A stretch of DNA of 64,000 nt, taken from Gilliamella sp. ESL0405. GTDB taxonomy: Bacteria > Pseudomonadota > Gammaproteobacteria > Enterobacterales > Orbaceae. Made by a program: the position numbers and the translations under genes. Positions 52,317-62,901 of this stretch are shown here, piece by piece; positions within the stretch are counted from its first letter, which is position 1; each line of letters opens with the position of its first letter. The stretch is taken from assembly GCF_019469205.1 (NCBI RefSeq), contig NZ_CP048265.1, positions 248,001 to 312,000 on the forward strand, in the 5' to 3' direction. The notes under the pieces were generated by a model. The model did no database searches and was not told where the DNA came from. It saw only the letters and a program-made list of their open reading frames with translations.

Positions 52317-55300
52317 ATGAAAATTTTAGCTGGTTCTTCTGCTTTATCTGCATTTCGTATTAGTAAAATCCTATCCGCATGCCGTGAAAAATCGATTCCT
52401 GTTATCAATATTGAGGCGCAATATTTGCATTTTGTTGATTTAGTTGAGGAATTAAATTCAACTCAACAAGCAACGCTCGAAAGATTATTACAATATGGTC
52501 CTAAAAGCGCTCAAATTGATATTTTGGATAAATCCAACAAAACGCTATATTTAGTTACCCCAAGAACAGGAACTATTTCACCATGGTCTTCTAAAGCCAC
52601 CGACATTGCGCATAACTGTGGTTTAACCCAAATCCATCGCATAGAACGTGGCATTGCCTATTATGTTCAAGTTGATTCATCATTAACAGCGGCACAAAAA
52701 AGTGATTTTTTGGCACTCATTCATGACCGCATGATGGAAACGGTATTAACTTCTTTGGAACAAGCAGAATTATTATTTAAAGTTAAATCACCAGCACCTG
52801 TTACTACCATTGATCTGCTCGCGCAAGGTCGTAAGGCTTTGGAAGTAGCAAATGTTAAACTAGGTTTAGCATTAGCACCTGATGAAATCGACTATTTAGT
52901 TGAAAGCTTCCAAAAACTTAATCGCAATCCAACGGATGTAGAGCTTTACATGTTTGCGCAGGCTAACTCAGAACATTGCCGACATAAAATATTCAATGCT
53001 GATTGGATTATTGATGGTCAAAAACAGTCTAAATCGTTATTTAAGATGATCAAAAATACATTTGAAAAAACGCCAGACTATGTTTCATCTGCTTATAAAG
53101 ATAATGCAGCGGTTATGGACGGCTCTCAAGTCGGGCGTTTTTTTGCTGATAGTGAGAATCAAACTTACCAATATCATCAAGAATATGCCGATATTTTGAT
53201 GAAAGTTGAAACCCATAACCATCCAACAGCAATATCACCTTGGCCGGGAGCGGCAACCGGAAGTGGTGGTGAAATTCGCGATGAAGGCGCAACCGGGCGT
53301 GGAGCAAAACCTAAAGCCGGTTTAGTAGGCTTTTCCGTATCTAATTTGCGTATCCCCAACTTTGAGCAGCCGTGGGAACAAGATTTTGGTAAACCAGATC
53401 GCATTGTGACGGCGCTTGATATTATGATTGATGGCCCATTAGGTGGGGCGGCATTTAATAATGAGTTTGGTCGACCTGCATTGTTGGGATATTTCCGTAC
53501 CTATGAAGAACACGTTAACAGTTATAACGGTTATGAACTGCGTGGTTATCACAAGCCGATTATGCTGGCTGGAGGAATGGGAAATATTCGTCGTGAACAC
53601 ATTCAAAAAGGCGAGTTTCCTGCTGGCTCTAAATTGATTGTTTTAGGTGGGCCAGCAATGAATATTGGGTTAGGCGGTGGTGCAGCCTCATCGATGACAT
53701 CGGGTCAATCTGATGCCGATCTCGATTTTGCCTCCGTTCAACGTGATAATCCGGAAATGGAGCGCCGTTGTCAGGAGGTGATCGACCGTTGTTGGCAGCT
53801 AGGCAAAGATAACCCGATATTATTTATTCATGATGTTGGTGCTGGTGGCTTATCCAATGCTATGCCAGAGTTAGTAAGCGACGGTGGTTGTGGCGGTCAA
53901 TTTGAATTGCGTAAAATTTTGAATGATGAACCCGGTATGACACCACTCGAAATTTGGTGTAATGAGTCGCAAGAACGTTATGTTCTGGCAATACATCCTG
54001 ATAGTCTAGATTTGTTCGATAAGCTTTGCCAACGTGAACGAGCGCCTTATGCGGTCATTGGTGAAGCCACTTCTAACAAATCAGTTAAGTTACATGATGA
54101 ATATTTTAATAATAATCCGATCGATTTACCGCTGGATGTATTATTGGGTAAAACACCTAAAATGTTAAGAGACGTCAAAACTTATCAAGCGTCTGGTGAT
54201 AATTTCTCAACTACTGACATAAATCTCTATGATGCTGTAAAGCGTGTATTACATTTACCCACTGTTGCCGAAAAAACATTTTTAATCACCATTGGTGACC
54301 GCTCTGTGACTGGCATGGTTGCTCGAGATCAGATGATTGGTCCTTGGCAAGTTCCGGTAGCGGATTGTGCCGTAACAACCGCCAGTTTAGATAGTTATTA
54401 TGGTGAAGCTATGTCAATGGGTGAGCGTGCACCGGTTGCATTACTAAACTTTGCCGCATCAGCAAGGTTAGCGGTAGGCGAAGCCATTACCAATATAGCG
54501 GCAACTAATATTGGTGATATTAAACGCATCAAGCTTTCAGCAAACTGGATGGCAGCAGCGGGGCATCCCGGTGAAGATGCGGGGCTTTATCAAGCGGTTA
54601 AAGCCATTGGGGAAGAGCTGTGTCCGGCTTTAGGATTAGCGATCCCTGTTGGCAAAGATTCCATGTCAATGAAAACAACATGGCAACAAAATGGCGAACA
54701 AAGATCAGTGACATCGCCATTATCATTAATTATCTCAGCTTTTGCGCGAGTTGAAGATGTCCGTAAAACAGTGACACCACAGCTCAGCACAAATGTTGAT
54801 AATACGTTATTGCTAATCGATCTCTCTAAAGGTCATCAGGCGTTAGGTGCCACCGCACTCGCTCAAGTTTATCGAAGTTTAGGACAAAAAACGGCCGATG
54901 TGCATGATGCCAAAGAGCTTGCCGCTTTCTATCAAGCAATACAAAGCCTTGTTGCTCAAGATATGCTCTTGGCTTACCATGATCGTTCTGATGGTGGATT
55001 AGTTGTGACATTAGCAGAAATGGCTTTTGCAGGCCATTGTGGCATTGATGTTGATATTACTACACTAGGCCATGACTTTATTGCCTCGTTATTTAACGAA
55101 GAGTTAGGTGCTGTTATTCAAGTTGCTAATGATCGTTTAGATGATGTCATGGCTTGTTTTAATCGCTTTGGTTTATCGCATGCAGTTCATTTTCTGGGGC
55201 AAGCAAAAGTTGGACAACAATTTATTGTACGAAATAAATCAGCGGTCATTTATAGTGAATCACGTTTAACGCTTCGTACATGGTGGGCACAAACGACGTG

Positions 55301-56219
55301 GCAAATGCAACGTTTACGAGATAATCCGCAATGTGCTGATCAAGAGTATCAAACAAAACAAGATGAAAGCGATCCGGGGCTAAATGTAAAATTAACCTTC
55401 GATTTGCAAGATGATATTGCCGCTCCTTATATTGTTAAAGGCATAAAACCAAAAGTTGCCATTTTACGTGAACAAGGGGTTAACTCTCATGTTGAAATGG
55501 CAGCAGCGTTTGACAGAGCAGGTTTTGAAGCAATTGATGTCCATATGACGGATCTATTAAAAGGTCGAGTATCGCTAAATCAATTTAAGACGCTAGTTGC
55601 CTGTGGCGGATTCTCTTATGGGGATGTTCTAGGTGCAGGTGAAGGCTGGGCTAAATCAATACTGTTTAATGAACAAGTGCGTAATGAATTTGCACAGTTC
55701 TTTGAGCGAAATGACACATTATCGTTAGGGGTGTGTAATGGCTGTCAAATGATGTCCAATTTAAAAGATCTTATCCCTGGCGCTCAGTTATGGCCACGTT
55801 TTGTGCGAAATGTGTCAGAGCGCTTCGAAGCACGCTTTAGTTTAGTTCAAATCCAACAAAGTCCTTCTTTACTGTTTAGCGATATGGCTGGCTCACATAT
55901 GCCAATCGCTGTTTCGCATGGTGAAGGGCATGTTGAAGTGAAAGATGAAGCGCACCTAGCTAATTTAGAAGCGTCAAACTTAATTGTTTTACGTTATATC
56001 GATAACTTTGGGCAAGTTACTGAGCAGTATCCTGCTAATCCAAATGGCTCACCAAATGGTATCACAGCGGTAACGTCGCAAGATGGGCGTGCAACGATTA
56101 TGATGCCTCATCCTGAGCGGGTATTTAGAACTGTGACCAATTCTTGGCATCCTGATAATTGGGGGGAAGATAGCCCTTGGATGCGCATATTCCGTAACGC
56201 GCGTAAACAACTTGGATAA
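52317..56219 (+). CDS. purL: Phosphoribosylformylglycinamidine synthase (large, single-chain)
   Basis: Fourth step of purine synthesis: FGAR + Gln + ATP to FGAM. It has 1300 residues (E. coli 1295). An N-terminal PurS-like domain is followed by two AIRS-type ATP domains ([42 protein letters not shown]) and a C-terminal class I glutaminase with nucleophile Cys1140 in [12 protein letters not shown] and His/Glu in MMPHPERVF. All catalytic elements are intact. Converges with aroF. Confidence 0.98.
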   Translation: MKILAGSSALSAFRISKILSACREKSIPVINIEAQYLHFVDLVEELNSTQQATLERLLQYGPKSAQIDILDKSNKTLYLVTPRTGTISPWSSKATDIAHNCGLTQIHRIERGIAYYVQVDSSLTAAQKSDFLALIHDRMMETVLTSLEQAELLFKVKSPAPVTTIDLLAQGRKALEVANVKLGLALAPDEIDYLVESFQKLNRNPTDVELYMFAQANSEHCRHKIFNADWIIDGQKQSKSLFKMIKNTFEKTPDYVSSAYKDNAAVMDGSQVGRFFADSENQTYQYHQEYADILMKVETHNHPTAISPWPGAATGSGGEIRDEGATGRGAKPKAGLVGFSVSNLRIPNFEQPWEQDFGKPDRIVTALDIMIDGPLGGAAFNNEFGRPALLGYFRTYEEHVNSYNGYELRGYHKPIMLAGGMGNIRREHIQKGEFPAGSKLIVLGGPAMNIGLGGGAASSMTSGQSDADLDFASVQRDNPEMERRCQEVIDRCWQLGKDNPILFIHDVGAGGLSNAMPELVSDGGCGGQFELRKILNDEPGMTPLEIWCNESQERYVLAIHPDSLDLFDKLCQRERAPYAVIGEATSNKSVKLHDEYFNNNPIDLPLDVLLGKTPKMLRDVKTYQASGDNFSTTDINLYDAVKRVLHLPTVAEKTFLITIGDRSVTGMVARDQMIGPWQVPVADCAVTTASLDSYYGEAMSMGERAPVALLNFAASARLAVGEAITNIAATNIGDIKRIKLSANWMAAAGHPGEDAGLYQAVKAIGEELCPALGLAIPVGKDSMSMKTTWQQNGEQRSVTSPLSLIISAFARVEDVRKTVTPQLSTNVDNTLLLIDLSKGHQALGATALAQVYRSLGQKTADVHDAKELAAFYQAIQSLVAQDMLLAYHDRSDGGLVVTLAEMAFAGHCGIDVDITTLGHDFIASLFNEELGAVIQVANDRLDDVMACFNRFGLSHAVHFLGQAKVGQQFIVRNKSAVIYSESRLTLRTWWAQTTWQMQRLRDNPQCADQEYQTKQDESDPGLNVKLTFDLQDDIAAPYIVKGIKPKVAILREQGVNSHVEMAAAFDRAGFEAIDVHMTDLLKGRVSLNQFKTLVACGGFSYGDVLGAGEGWAKSILFNEQVRNEFAQFFERNDTLSLGVCNGCQMMSNLKDLIPGAQLWPRFVRNVSERFEARFSLVQIQQSPSLLFSDMAGSHMPIAVSHGEGHVEVKDEAHLANLEASNLIVLRYIDNFGQVTEQYPANPNGSPNGITAVTSQDGRATIMMPHPERVFRTVTNSWHPDNWGEDSPWMRIFRNARKQLG

Positions 56220-56223
56220 TAAA

Positions 56224-56246
56224 ATCGCCGACACTTTGTCGGCGAT
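56224..56246. terminator. Terminator between convergent purL and aroF
   Basis: ATCGCCGACA, loop CTT, TGTCGGCGAT: a perfect 10-bp stem 4 bases past the purL stop. On the minus strand it is followed by TTTTATTAT, so it is a good terminator for aroF; for purL the downstream bases are less T-rich. Confidence 0.82.
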
Positions 56247-56270
56247 ACTATATCATTGGTCATAAAACCA

Positions 56271-57356
56271 TTAAATTTTAGGTGGCTGTTTTTGCCTGTC
56301 AGTAAGTGGCTTAGCTAAAAGGGTATCCATTTTTCGTAATAACTGATCAGTTGTTTCCCAACTAATACAAGCATCTGTTACTGATACCCCATATTTAAAG
56401 TTTTCTTTGGGTTGCTCAGAAGACTGATTCCCTTCATTCAAATTACTTTCAATCATCACACCAATAATTGAGTTATTGCCATGTTCAATTTGCTCAATAA
56501 TTGAGTTGGCCACAATTGGCTGGTTGCGATAATCTTTATTTGAATTAGCGTGGCTACAATCGATCATTAAGTTTGGTAATAGCCCGGCTTTTTGCATTTG
56601 AATTTCACACAGTGCGACATTTTCAGCATCATAATTAGGTGTTTTGCCGCCACGTAAAATGACATGACCATGTGGATTGCCTAATGTTTGTAATACAGTT
56701 ACTTGACCTTGTTGATTGATGCCCACAAAACGATGCCCCATTGAAGCCGATTTCATGGCATTAATTGCAACATCTAAGCTACCGTCAGTCCCATTTTTAA
56801 AACCGACAGGCATTGATAGACCCGATGCCATTTCCCGATGTGTTTGCGATTCCGTTGTTCGTGCTCCAATAGCTGCCCAACTAATCAAATCGCCAATATA
56901 TTGGGGAGTATTAGGATCTAATGCTTCTGTTGCAATAGGTAAACCAATTTTTGTGATATCAAGAAGTAACTTACGTGCTTTTTTTAGACCATGTTCAATA
57001 TCAAACGAACTATCCATATGGGGATCGTTTATCATCCCTTTCCAACCAACAGTCGTTCTTGGTTTTTCAAAATATACTCGCATAACGATAAATAGGTTAT
57101 CTTTAACTTCATCGGCAAGCTTCTTAAGTTTATGAGCATATTCTATTGCTGCCTCAGGATCATGTATCGAGCAAGGACCACAAACAATAAGTAATCGATG
57201 ATCACGACGTTCTAAAATATCGACAATCGTTTGACGAGAAGATGCAATTTGATTTTCTAATTCAACTGACAGTGGGTAAAGCTTTTTTATTTCTTCTGGT
57301 GTTACCAACATATGTTCGTCATGGATTCGGACATTATTCAGTGTATCTTTTAACAT
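56271..57356 (-). CDS. aroF: DAHP synthase, AroF type
   Basis: First enzyme of the shikimate pathway. 361 residues from the ATG at 57356, where AAGGA lies 9 bases upstream; an in-frame ATG at 57380 lacks such a site. Signatures include CGPCSIHDP, VYFEKPRTTVGWKG, GARTTESQTHREMASGLSMPVGFKNG and DCSHANSNKDYRNQP. ALDPNTPQYIGDLISW and SSEQPKENFKYGVSVTDACISWE align with tyrosine-sensitive AroF better than AroG or AroH. A TyrR-like box upstream supports this. Confidence 0.93.
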   Translation of the reverse strand: MLKDTLNNVRIHDEHMLVTPEEIKKLYPLSVELENQIASSRQTIVDILERRDHRLLIVCGPCSIHDPEAAIEYAHKLKKLADEVKDNLFIVMRVYFEKPRTTVGWKGMINDPHMDSSFDIEHGLKKARKLLLDITKIGLPIATEALDPNTPQYIGDLISWAAIGARTTESQTHREMASGLSMPVGFKNGTDGSLDVAINAMKSASMGHRFVGINQQGQVTVLQTLGNPHGHVILRGGKTPNYDAENVALCEIQMQKAGLLPNLMIDCSHANSNKDYRNQPIVANSIIEQIEHGNNSIIGVMIESNLNEGNQSSEQPKENFKYGVSVTDACISWETTDQLLRKMDTLLAKPLTDRQKQPPKI

Positions 57357-57684
57357 TTTTATTTTCCTTGTTAAAATCATTCAAATATTTTATATGTAAA
57401 ATATTAATTACATAAACGCTCATTATGTAAACACAAAAATACATATCAGTAAACTAAATTTTTGGAATTTTACATAATTTCGAATTTCTTATAGATTAAA
57501 CTATATAATTAAACTCTTTTTTATAGATGATAACCTGATAAAAAATGACTTAGAGATATTGGGTGTAATGATATATTTACATTTTGATTGGCTAGTTCTT
57601 TGTTTAGTGCATTTATTCTAATAGATCGCTTTCACAATTTTATCGCTATAATGTGTTGAAAGATTAATTCTAGGAATCAGTAAA
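57357..57684. other. 328-base divergent gap aroF/apbE
   Basis: Very AT-rich. It contains the TyrR-like boxes at 57395-57443. The apbE side has a GGA element (TAGGAATCAG) 10 bases before its ATG. No gene seen. Confidence 0.7.
57395..57443 (-). promoter_or_regulatory. TyrR-like boxes upstream of aroF
   Basis: TGTAAA-N6-ATTACA (57395-57412) matches the TyrR consensus TGTAAA-N6-TTTACA with one mismatch. TGTAAA-N6-AATACA (57426-57443) has two mismatches. Their centres are 31 bases apart, about three helical turns, as expected for cooperative binding. The strong/weak box pairing is typical of TyrR targets such as E. coli aroF. Confidence 0.6.
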
Positions 57685-58605
57685 ATGAATCAAGATAAGT
57701 GTGTACTTAATTTGATGGGCACAAAAATTCAAATCTGGCTACAGCATGACAGCCCACAACAGATATTAAACGAAGCTCAAAAGCGATTAATTGACTATGA
57801 GCGCCGATTTAGTGCTAACAATTCGAGTTCAGAACTGATGCAAGTTAATCTTAATGCCGGTATCAAACCGGTAAAATTACAATCAGATCTTTTTACCCTC
57901 ATCAAAATAGGTAAAACGCATAGTTTGGCTGAAAATAGTTTTTTAAATATTGCTATAGGTCCGCTAATTCAAGCTTGGCGGGTAGGATTTGCAGATGCAC
58001 GTTATCCTTCAAAAGCAGAGATCGACGAACGATTACAACTCATTGATCCTAATGACATTATCTTAGATGACACAAATCAGTCGGTATTTTTAACAAAACC
58101 AGGCATGGCAATTGATCTTGGTGCATTAGCCAAAGGCTATTTTGCTGATATAATTATTGCGTTTTTTAAACAGCAACATGCCAAATCAGCTTATATCGAT
58201 TTAGGGGGCAATGTATTAACTTTTGGCGATTGTCCTTTTCATGATGATGGATATTGGCAGGTTGGCATTCAAAATCCATTTTTAGCCAGAGGCAATGTCA
58301 TTGCTGCTTTGAAAATCAAGAATCAGTCGGTGGTAACTTCGGGCATTTATGAACGAACATTTTGTTATAACGGTAAAACTTATCACCATATTTTTGATAG
58401 CAAAACCGGTTATCCTGTTCAAACTGATGTAGAAAGTATAACTATTGTGAGCGAGCATGCGCTTGATGGCGAAATTTGGACAACACAACTGTATGGCAAT
58501 GATGCCAGACAAGTTATTCAGCGGATAAACAAAATGGCAAATATCGAAGGAATGGTTGTGACCGTAAATCGTGAATTTGCGAGCTCAAAAGGGTTGTTGA
58601 TTTAA
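57685..58605 (+). CDS. apbE: FAD:protein FMN transferase ApbE
   Basis: 306 residues. MGTKIQIWL start, FSANNSSSELMQVN (for RFSxyxxxSelsrlN), AIDLGALAKGYFAD and SAYIDLGGNVLTFG are ApbE signatures; the Mg-binding Asp is in the DLGALAKG loop. It attaches FMN to a Thr of FMN_bind proteins. There is no signal peptide or lipobox, unlike periplasmic ApbE, so it acts in the cytoplasm. Its likely client is the reductase at 60445-62901, which carries the acceptor motif. It converges with the LysR gene 16 bases away. Confidence 0.92.
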   Translation: MNQDKCVLNLMGTKIQIWLQHDSPQQILNEAQKRLIDYERRFSANNSSSELMQVNLNAGIKPVKLQSDLFTLIKIGKTHSLAENSFLNIAIGPLIQAWRVGFADARYPSKAEIDERLQLIDPNDIILDDTNQSVFLTKPGMAIDLGALAKGYFADIIIAFFKQQHAKSAYIDLGGNVLTFGDCPFHDDGYWQVGIQNPFLARGNVIAALKIKNQSVVTSGIYERTFCYNGKTYHHIFDSKTGYPVQTDVESITIVSEHALDGEIWTTQLYGNDARQVIQRINKMANIEGMVVTVNREFASSKGLLI

Positions 58606-58621
58606 ATTTAATTAACTGGTT

Positions 58622-59578
58622 TTATTTAACTTTTAAATTATTGGTCTGTTCTTTTTTATCAAAAGATGATACAAAAAGTTTGATCAGCTCCTTTTCTGCA
58701 ACACTAAGCGTTTTATTGGCAGAGTATGCAATAAAATAACTCAGTGAAATGAGTTCCAAAGGTAATGGAATTAAGTTGTAAGCAACATCATCCGGTTTAT
58801 TATTGATGCTGACACTTTCCGGTATAAAAGTCACACCAACCCCTTTTTTGGCAAGCTCAACAATCGTAAAAATATTACTACTTTCCAATATGATGTTTGG
58901 TTGGATTTTATATTTTTGAATGAGATATTCAATTTGATGTCGAATGGTGGAACCGTGTGAAGTTAGCAGCAGCTTTTCTTGTAATAAACCTTTCATAAAC
59001 TCATGATTATAAGCAATGTTTTTGGCATTTTTTTGATACAATTTTGAGCTTTCCGGTATCAGTGCATAGTAACAGTGTTTACCACATTTATGACTGATTA
59101 AATTCGGTGAAATCGTTTCAGCGTTTTGCCCGATAAAAAAATCGAGTGTTTGATTTTCGGTTTTTTCTTCACTATTTTTGGGGACATATTCGTGTAATTC
59201 GATCTTTATATGGGGAAACTTTTGCATAAAAGTCGGTAAAAACAGCGGTAATAAATAAGTTCCTAAGCTAGGTAAGACACCGATTTGAATAACAGTATAG
59301 TTGTTGTCAGTATATTTTTGGATTTTCTTTCTAAATGTTTCTTGTTTATCGACTAATGAAGCAAGATATTCATAGTAGATTTTTCCAGCTTCGGTCAATT
59401 GTAACGGTGTTGTCTGCCGGTTGATAATTTCGGTACCCAGATCACTTTCAATTTTTTTGATAGTTTGGGTTAAATATGATTGTGATATATACAGATTTTG
59501 GGCGGCTTTAGTATAATTGCCGTGCTTTAGTAAAACATCAATATATTGCAACATAATAAGTGAATTAATTTTAGCCAT
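58622..59578 (-). CDS. LysR-family transcription regulator
   Basis: 318 residues. The N-terminal winged HTH (1-65) contains YTKAAQNLYISQSYLTQTIKKIESDLG. The C-terminal periplasmic-binding-like effector domain starts near residue 90. It is transcribed away from the FMN reductase gene, across a 243-base spacer with a TTATA-N4-TATAA dyad at 59621-59634, so it probably controls the reductase-transporter operon with a substrate as inducer. The identity of the effector is unknown. Confidence 0.88.
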   Translation of the reverse strand: MAKINSLIMLQYIDVLLKHGNYTKAAQNLYISQSYLTQTIKKIESDLGTEIINRQTTPLQLTEAGKIYYEYLASLVDKQETFRKKIQKYTDNNYTVIQIGVLPSLGTYLLPLFLPTFMQKFPHIKIELHEYVPKNSEEKTENQTLDFFIGQNAETISPNLISHKCGKHCYYALIPESSKLYQKNAKNIAYNHEFMKGLLQEKLLLTSHGSTIRHQIEYLIQKYKIQPNIILESSNIFTIVELAKKGVGVTFIPESVSINNKPDDVAYNLIPLPLELISLSYFIAYSANKTLSVAEKELIKLFVSSFDKKEQTNNLKVK

Positions 59579-59620
59579 TCTAGTTATCTCGCTCTATCCC
59601 ACTTAATTATAACAAATTAC

Positions 59621-59634
59621 TTATAAGTCTATAA
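59621..59634. promoter_or_regulatory. Dyad TTATA-N4-TATAA, possible LysR site
   Basis: A perfect 5-base inverted repeat with 4-base spacer, 43 bases upstream of the LysR ATG and 188 bases before the reductase operon. It overlaps the palindrome ACTTATAAGT (59619-59628). The form is compatible with a T-N11-A LysR motif, but AT-rich DNA makes chance likely. Confidence 0.25.
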
Positions 59635-59821
59635 TTAATCAGCTATTTCACAAATATTTTTTTCTGTTCTACACTAGCTTACATAATCATTTGCACATTA
59701 GTCAACATACTTAAAATAACAATAATTGATTCTATCATTTTGTGCCATTTGCGAAAGAATTTGTATTACAAAATATTGATATTAAAAAATTGTGCCGAAA
59801 GGTACTAAGTGAGGTTTTAAA

Positions 59822-60448
59822 GTGAAATTTGTTGGTATAGTTGGGACCAATTCCGATCGTTCCACTAATAGAAAATTGCTCCATTTTATGAAAACGCATT
59901 TTGCCGATAAAGCAGAAATTGAAGTGTGCGAAATTAAATCATTACCTGCATTTAATGAGCCAAGTGATAAAACACCACCGGCCGCAGTTCAAGCGTTATC
60001 CGATAAAATTGAGGCGGCTGACGGAGTCATAATTGCAACGCCAGAATATGATCACTCAATAACAGCAGCATTAAAAAGTGTTATTGAATGGCTTTCTTAT
60101 ACAACTCGCCCTCTCATTAATAAATGTGTCATGATTGTTGGTGCCTCTCATGGCATGCTTGGTTCTTCAAGAGCCCAAGCGCATTTGCGCCAAATTTTAG
60201 ATGCGCCGGAATTAAAAGCACGTATTATGCCTAGCTCGGAATTTTTGCTAGGGCAATCGTTACAAGCTTTTGATGAGCAAGGTAATCTTGTTTATGCCGA
60301 TAAAGTTAAAGAATTGGATGAGTGTTTCGATGAATTTTTATTATTTGTGGAATTAACAAATAAGTTACTGCAAACAGGTAAATTTAATACTGAACAAAAT
60401 AAAAAATTTAGTTGGAAACAAGCGGCAGAAGAAGGAGCATCATCATGA
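59822..60448 (+). CDS. NAD(P)H-dependent FMN reductase
   Basis: 208 residues, flavodoxin-like FMN_red family. [19 protein letters not shown] at the start and [23 protein letters not shown] are the FMN phosphate and isoalloxazine motifs. GTG start with GAGG upstream. It is clearly paralogous to the N-terminal domain of the next protein (shared HLRQILDAP and SEFLLG). The ATGA overlap with that gene implies a coupled product, probably the NAD(P)H-oxidising partner of the reductase. Confidence 0.88.
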   Translation: MKFVGIVGTNSDRSTNRKLLHFMKTHFADKAEIEVCEIKSLPAFNEPSDKTPPAAVQALSDKIEAADGVIIATPEYDHSITAALKSVIEWLSYTTRPLINKCVMIVGASHGMLGSSRAQAHLRQILDAPELKARIMPSSEFLLGQSLQAFDEQGNLVYADKVKELDECFDEFLLFVELTNKLLQTGKFNTEQNKKFSWKQAAEEGASS

Positions 60449-62901
60449 AATTAATCGGAATTGTAGGCACGAATGCTAAAGAGTCTTATAACCGTATGTT
60501 GCTGCAATTTATGCAACGACATTTTGCCAACAAAGCTGAAATTGAACTATTAGAATTGACCGATGTGCCAATGTTTAATGAAACAGATGATCAATCTAAT
60601 AGCCCTGTTATTCAAAATTTTAATGAGAAGATTATGCAAGCAGACGGCGTGATTATTGCCACGCCAGAGCATAATCACTCTATACCTTCAGCCTTGAAAA
60701 GTATTATTGAATGGTTGTCTTTCAATTTACATCCTTTTGACGGTAAGCCCGTTATGATTGTTGGTGCATCTTATGATGTGCAAGGATCATCACGAGCACA
60801 ACTTCATTTGCGTCAAATTCTTGATGCGCCAGGCGTGAATGCTACGGTGATGCCGGGGTCTGAATTTTTACTCGGGCGCGCTCATCAAGCTTTTGATGAA
60901 GAGGGCAATTTGAAATCTGAACGTACCATTGATTTTCTCGATAGCTGTTTTTTACGTTTCTTACGTTTCACACAAGTTGTTAACTTACTTAATGTTCCTG
61001 AAGAAATCAGCTATGAGCCGGGAAAATATAGCGTGACAGCACCGGGACATAATGGCGATTTGCCGATGATTGTTACCCTATCGAGCGATCGCATTGAATC
61101 GATCGATATTGATACGCAAGGCGAATCAGAAGGTATTGCCGATGTCGTATTTAAACGTATTCCGTCTCAAATTCTGGAAGGTCAAACGCTCAATGTTGAT
61201 CTTATATCGGGTGCTTCGGTAACCAGTAATGGGGTGATTGATGGGGTTGCCAAAGCAATTAAAATGGCTGGCGCTAATCCTGATGTGTTACGAAAAAGAC
61301 CGAAAGCCCCAAGTGCAGTTGATAATAGTGATGCGCTATATACCACCGATGTGGTTGTCGTGGGTGCCGGAGGTGCTGGTTTATCAGCAGCAGCCAGTAT
61401 TTTACAAGAAGGTAAAAAGGTCATTGTGGTTGAAAAATTCCCGGCTGTTGGCGGTAATACCGTTCGAACAGGGGGACCAATGAATGCGGCAAATCCTAAA
61501 TGGCAAAACACGTTTAATGCTATTGCTGGAGAAAGCCACACGCTATCAGAAATCGTCGCTATTGATGAAACGACGATTGATCCGGAGTATCTGGCAGACT
61601 TTAAAGCTTTAAAAGATCAAATTAATGCCTATTTAGCAGAAAATAAAGATAAAACCGGTTACTTGTTTGATTCGCCATTGCTTCACCGAATTCAAACTTA
61701 TCTGGGTGGTAAACGAACAGACCAGCTCGGTAATGTGATTTATGGTCAATATGACCTCGTTAAAATCTTAACTGATGAAGCGCTAGAATCAGTTAAATGG
61801 CTCGAAGATATTGGCGTTGAATTTGATAAACATGATGTGACTATGCCCGTTGGCGCGTTATGGCGTAGAGGTCATAAACCTTTAAAAAGCGAAGGTTATG
61901 CGTATGTTTCTGCGTTACAAAAATATGTCGAAGATCATGGTGGCATCATCATTACTGATACAGCCGTTAAAGAGTTAATTGTCGATAATGGACATGTTTG
62001 TGGTGTGATTGGTCAAGGTCTGAATAATAAAAAAGTTACCGTGGAAGCTAAGGCGGTTATTCTGGCTTCTGGTGGCTTTGGCGCCAATACCAAAATGCTC
62101 AAACAGTACAACACGTATTGGACTGAAATTGATGATGATATCAAGACCTCGAACTCTCCTGCGATTACTGGTGATGGAATTCTATTAGGACAAAGTGTTG
62201 GTGCTGATTTAGTTGGTATGGGATTTTCACAAATGATGCCTGTTTCTGACCCTGACACCGGTGCTTTGTTTAGTGGGTTACAAGTGCCGCCACAAAATTT
62301 TATTATGGTTAATAAACAAGGTAAGCGTTTTGTTAATGAGTATGGTAGCCGGGATAAGCTAACCCAAGCAGCTATTGATAATGGTGGATTATTTTACTTA
62401 ATCGCCGATGAGGCCATTAAAAAGACAGCTTATAATACCTCGCAAGAAAAAATTGAAAAACAAATTGCCGCTGGCACACTGTTTTGCGCCGATACTTTAG
62501 AGGAATTAGCCGAAAAACTGGGTATGGATGCGCAAGTGTTTAAACAGACAATTACCAATTATAACGCCTATGTCGACGCAAAATATGATCCTGAGTTTGG
62601 TAAAGATGTGTTCGATTTAAAAGTCGAAATTGCCCCATTTTATGCCACGCCAAGAAAACCGGCAGTGCACCATACCATGGGCGGACTAAAAATTGATACC
62701 CAAACACATGTGCTTGATGAAGCCGGGCATAAAATCTCTGGTTTATATGCTGCCGGAGAAGTCGCAGGTGGAATTCATGCAGGTAATAGACTCGGTGGTA
62801 ATTCATTAACAGACATATTTACGTTTGGTCGAATTGCCGGAAAAACAGCATTAAAGGATTTAAGTTCAAGAATGGAGTCTAATTATGGTGACGGAAAATA
62901 A
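60445..62901 (+). CDS. Three-domain flavoprotein reductase (FMN_red + FMN_bind + FAD_binding_2)
   Basis: 818 residues from the ATG overlapping the previous stop (GAAGGAG upstream). Residues 1-185 are an FMN_red domain. About 195-280 is an FMN_bind domain with acceptor Thr260 in [10 protein letters not shown]. From about 300 a fumarate-reductase-type FAD domain has GAGGAG (307-312), [11 protein letters not shown] (catalytic Arg636), HHTMGG (742-747) and AGNRLGGN (Arg782). The substrate-binding His of Shewanella fumarate reductase appears replaced by Met598 (SQMMPVSDP). No signal peptide. Resembles cytoplasmic NADH:fumarate, acrylate or cinnamate reductases of Klebsiella and Vibrio; the substrate is unresolved. 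Confidence 0.88.
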   Translation: MKLIGIVGTNAKESYNRMLLQFMQRHFANKAEIELLELTDVPMFNETDDQSNSPVIQNFNEKIMQADGVIIATPEHNHSIPSALKSIIEWLSFNLHPFDGKPVMIVGASYDVQGSSRAQLHLRQILDAPGVNATVMPGSEFLLGRAHQAFDEEGNLKSERTIDFLDSCFLRFLRFTQVVNLLNVPEEISYEPGKYSVTAPGHNGDLPMIVTLSSDRIESIDIDTQGESEGIADVVFKRIPSQILEGQTLNVDLISGASVTSNGVIDGVAKAIKMAGANPDVLRKRPKAPSAVDNSDALYTTDVVVVGAGGAGLSAAASILQEGKKVIVVEKFPAVGGNTVRTGGPMNAANPKWQNTFNAIAGESHTLSEIVAIDETTIDPEYLADFKALKDQINAYLAENKDKTGYLFDSPLLHRIQTYLGGKRTDQLGNVIYGQYDLVKILTDEALESVKWLEDIGVEFDKHDVTMPVGALWRRGHKPLKSEGYAYVSALQKYVEDHGGIIITDTAVKELIVDNGHVCGVIGQGLNNKKVTVEAKAVILASGGFGANTKMLKQYNTYWTEIDDDIKTSNSPAITGDGILLGQSVGADLVGMGFSQMMPVSDPDTGALFSGLQVPPQNFIMVNKQGKRFVNEYGSRDKLTQAAIDNGGLFYLIADEAIKKTAYNTSQEKIEKQIAAGTLFCADTLEELAEKLGMDAQVFKQTITNYNAYVDAKYDPEFGKDVFDLKVEIAPFYATPRKPAVHHTMGGLKIDTQTHVLDEAGHKISGLYAAGEVAGGIHAGNRLGGNSLTDIFTFGRIAGKTALKDLSSRMESNYGDGK

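Noticed and set aside
56716..57135. 139-codon plus-strand frame inside aroF
   Set aside because: Antisense shadow of the DAHP synthase gene; no supporting signals.
59720..59745. FNR-like TTGAT...ATCAT before the reductase operon
   Set aside because: Spacing is 3 instead of 4 and the second half is imperfect; not distinguishable from chance in AT-rich DNA.
61182..61541. 119-codon minus-strand frame inside the flavoprotein reductase
   Set aside because: Antisense to the FMN_bind and FAD-binding motifs, which are clearly coding on the plus strand.
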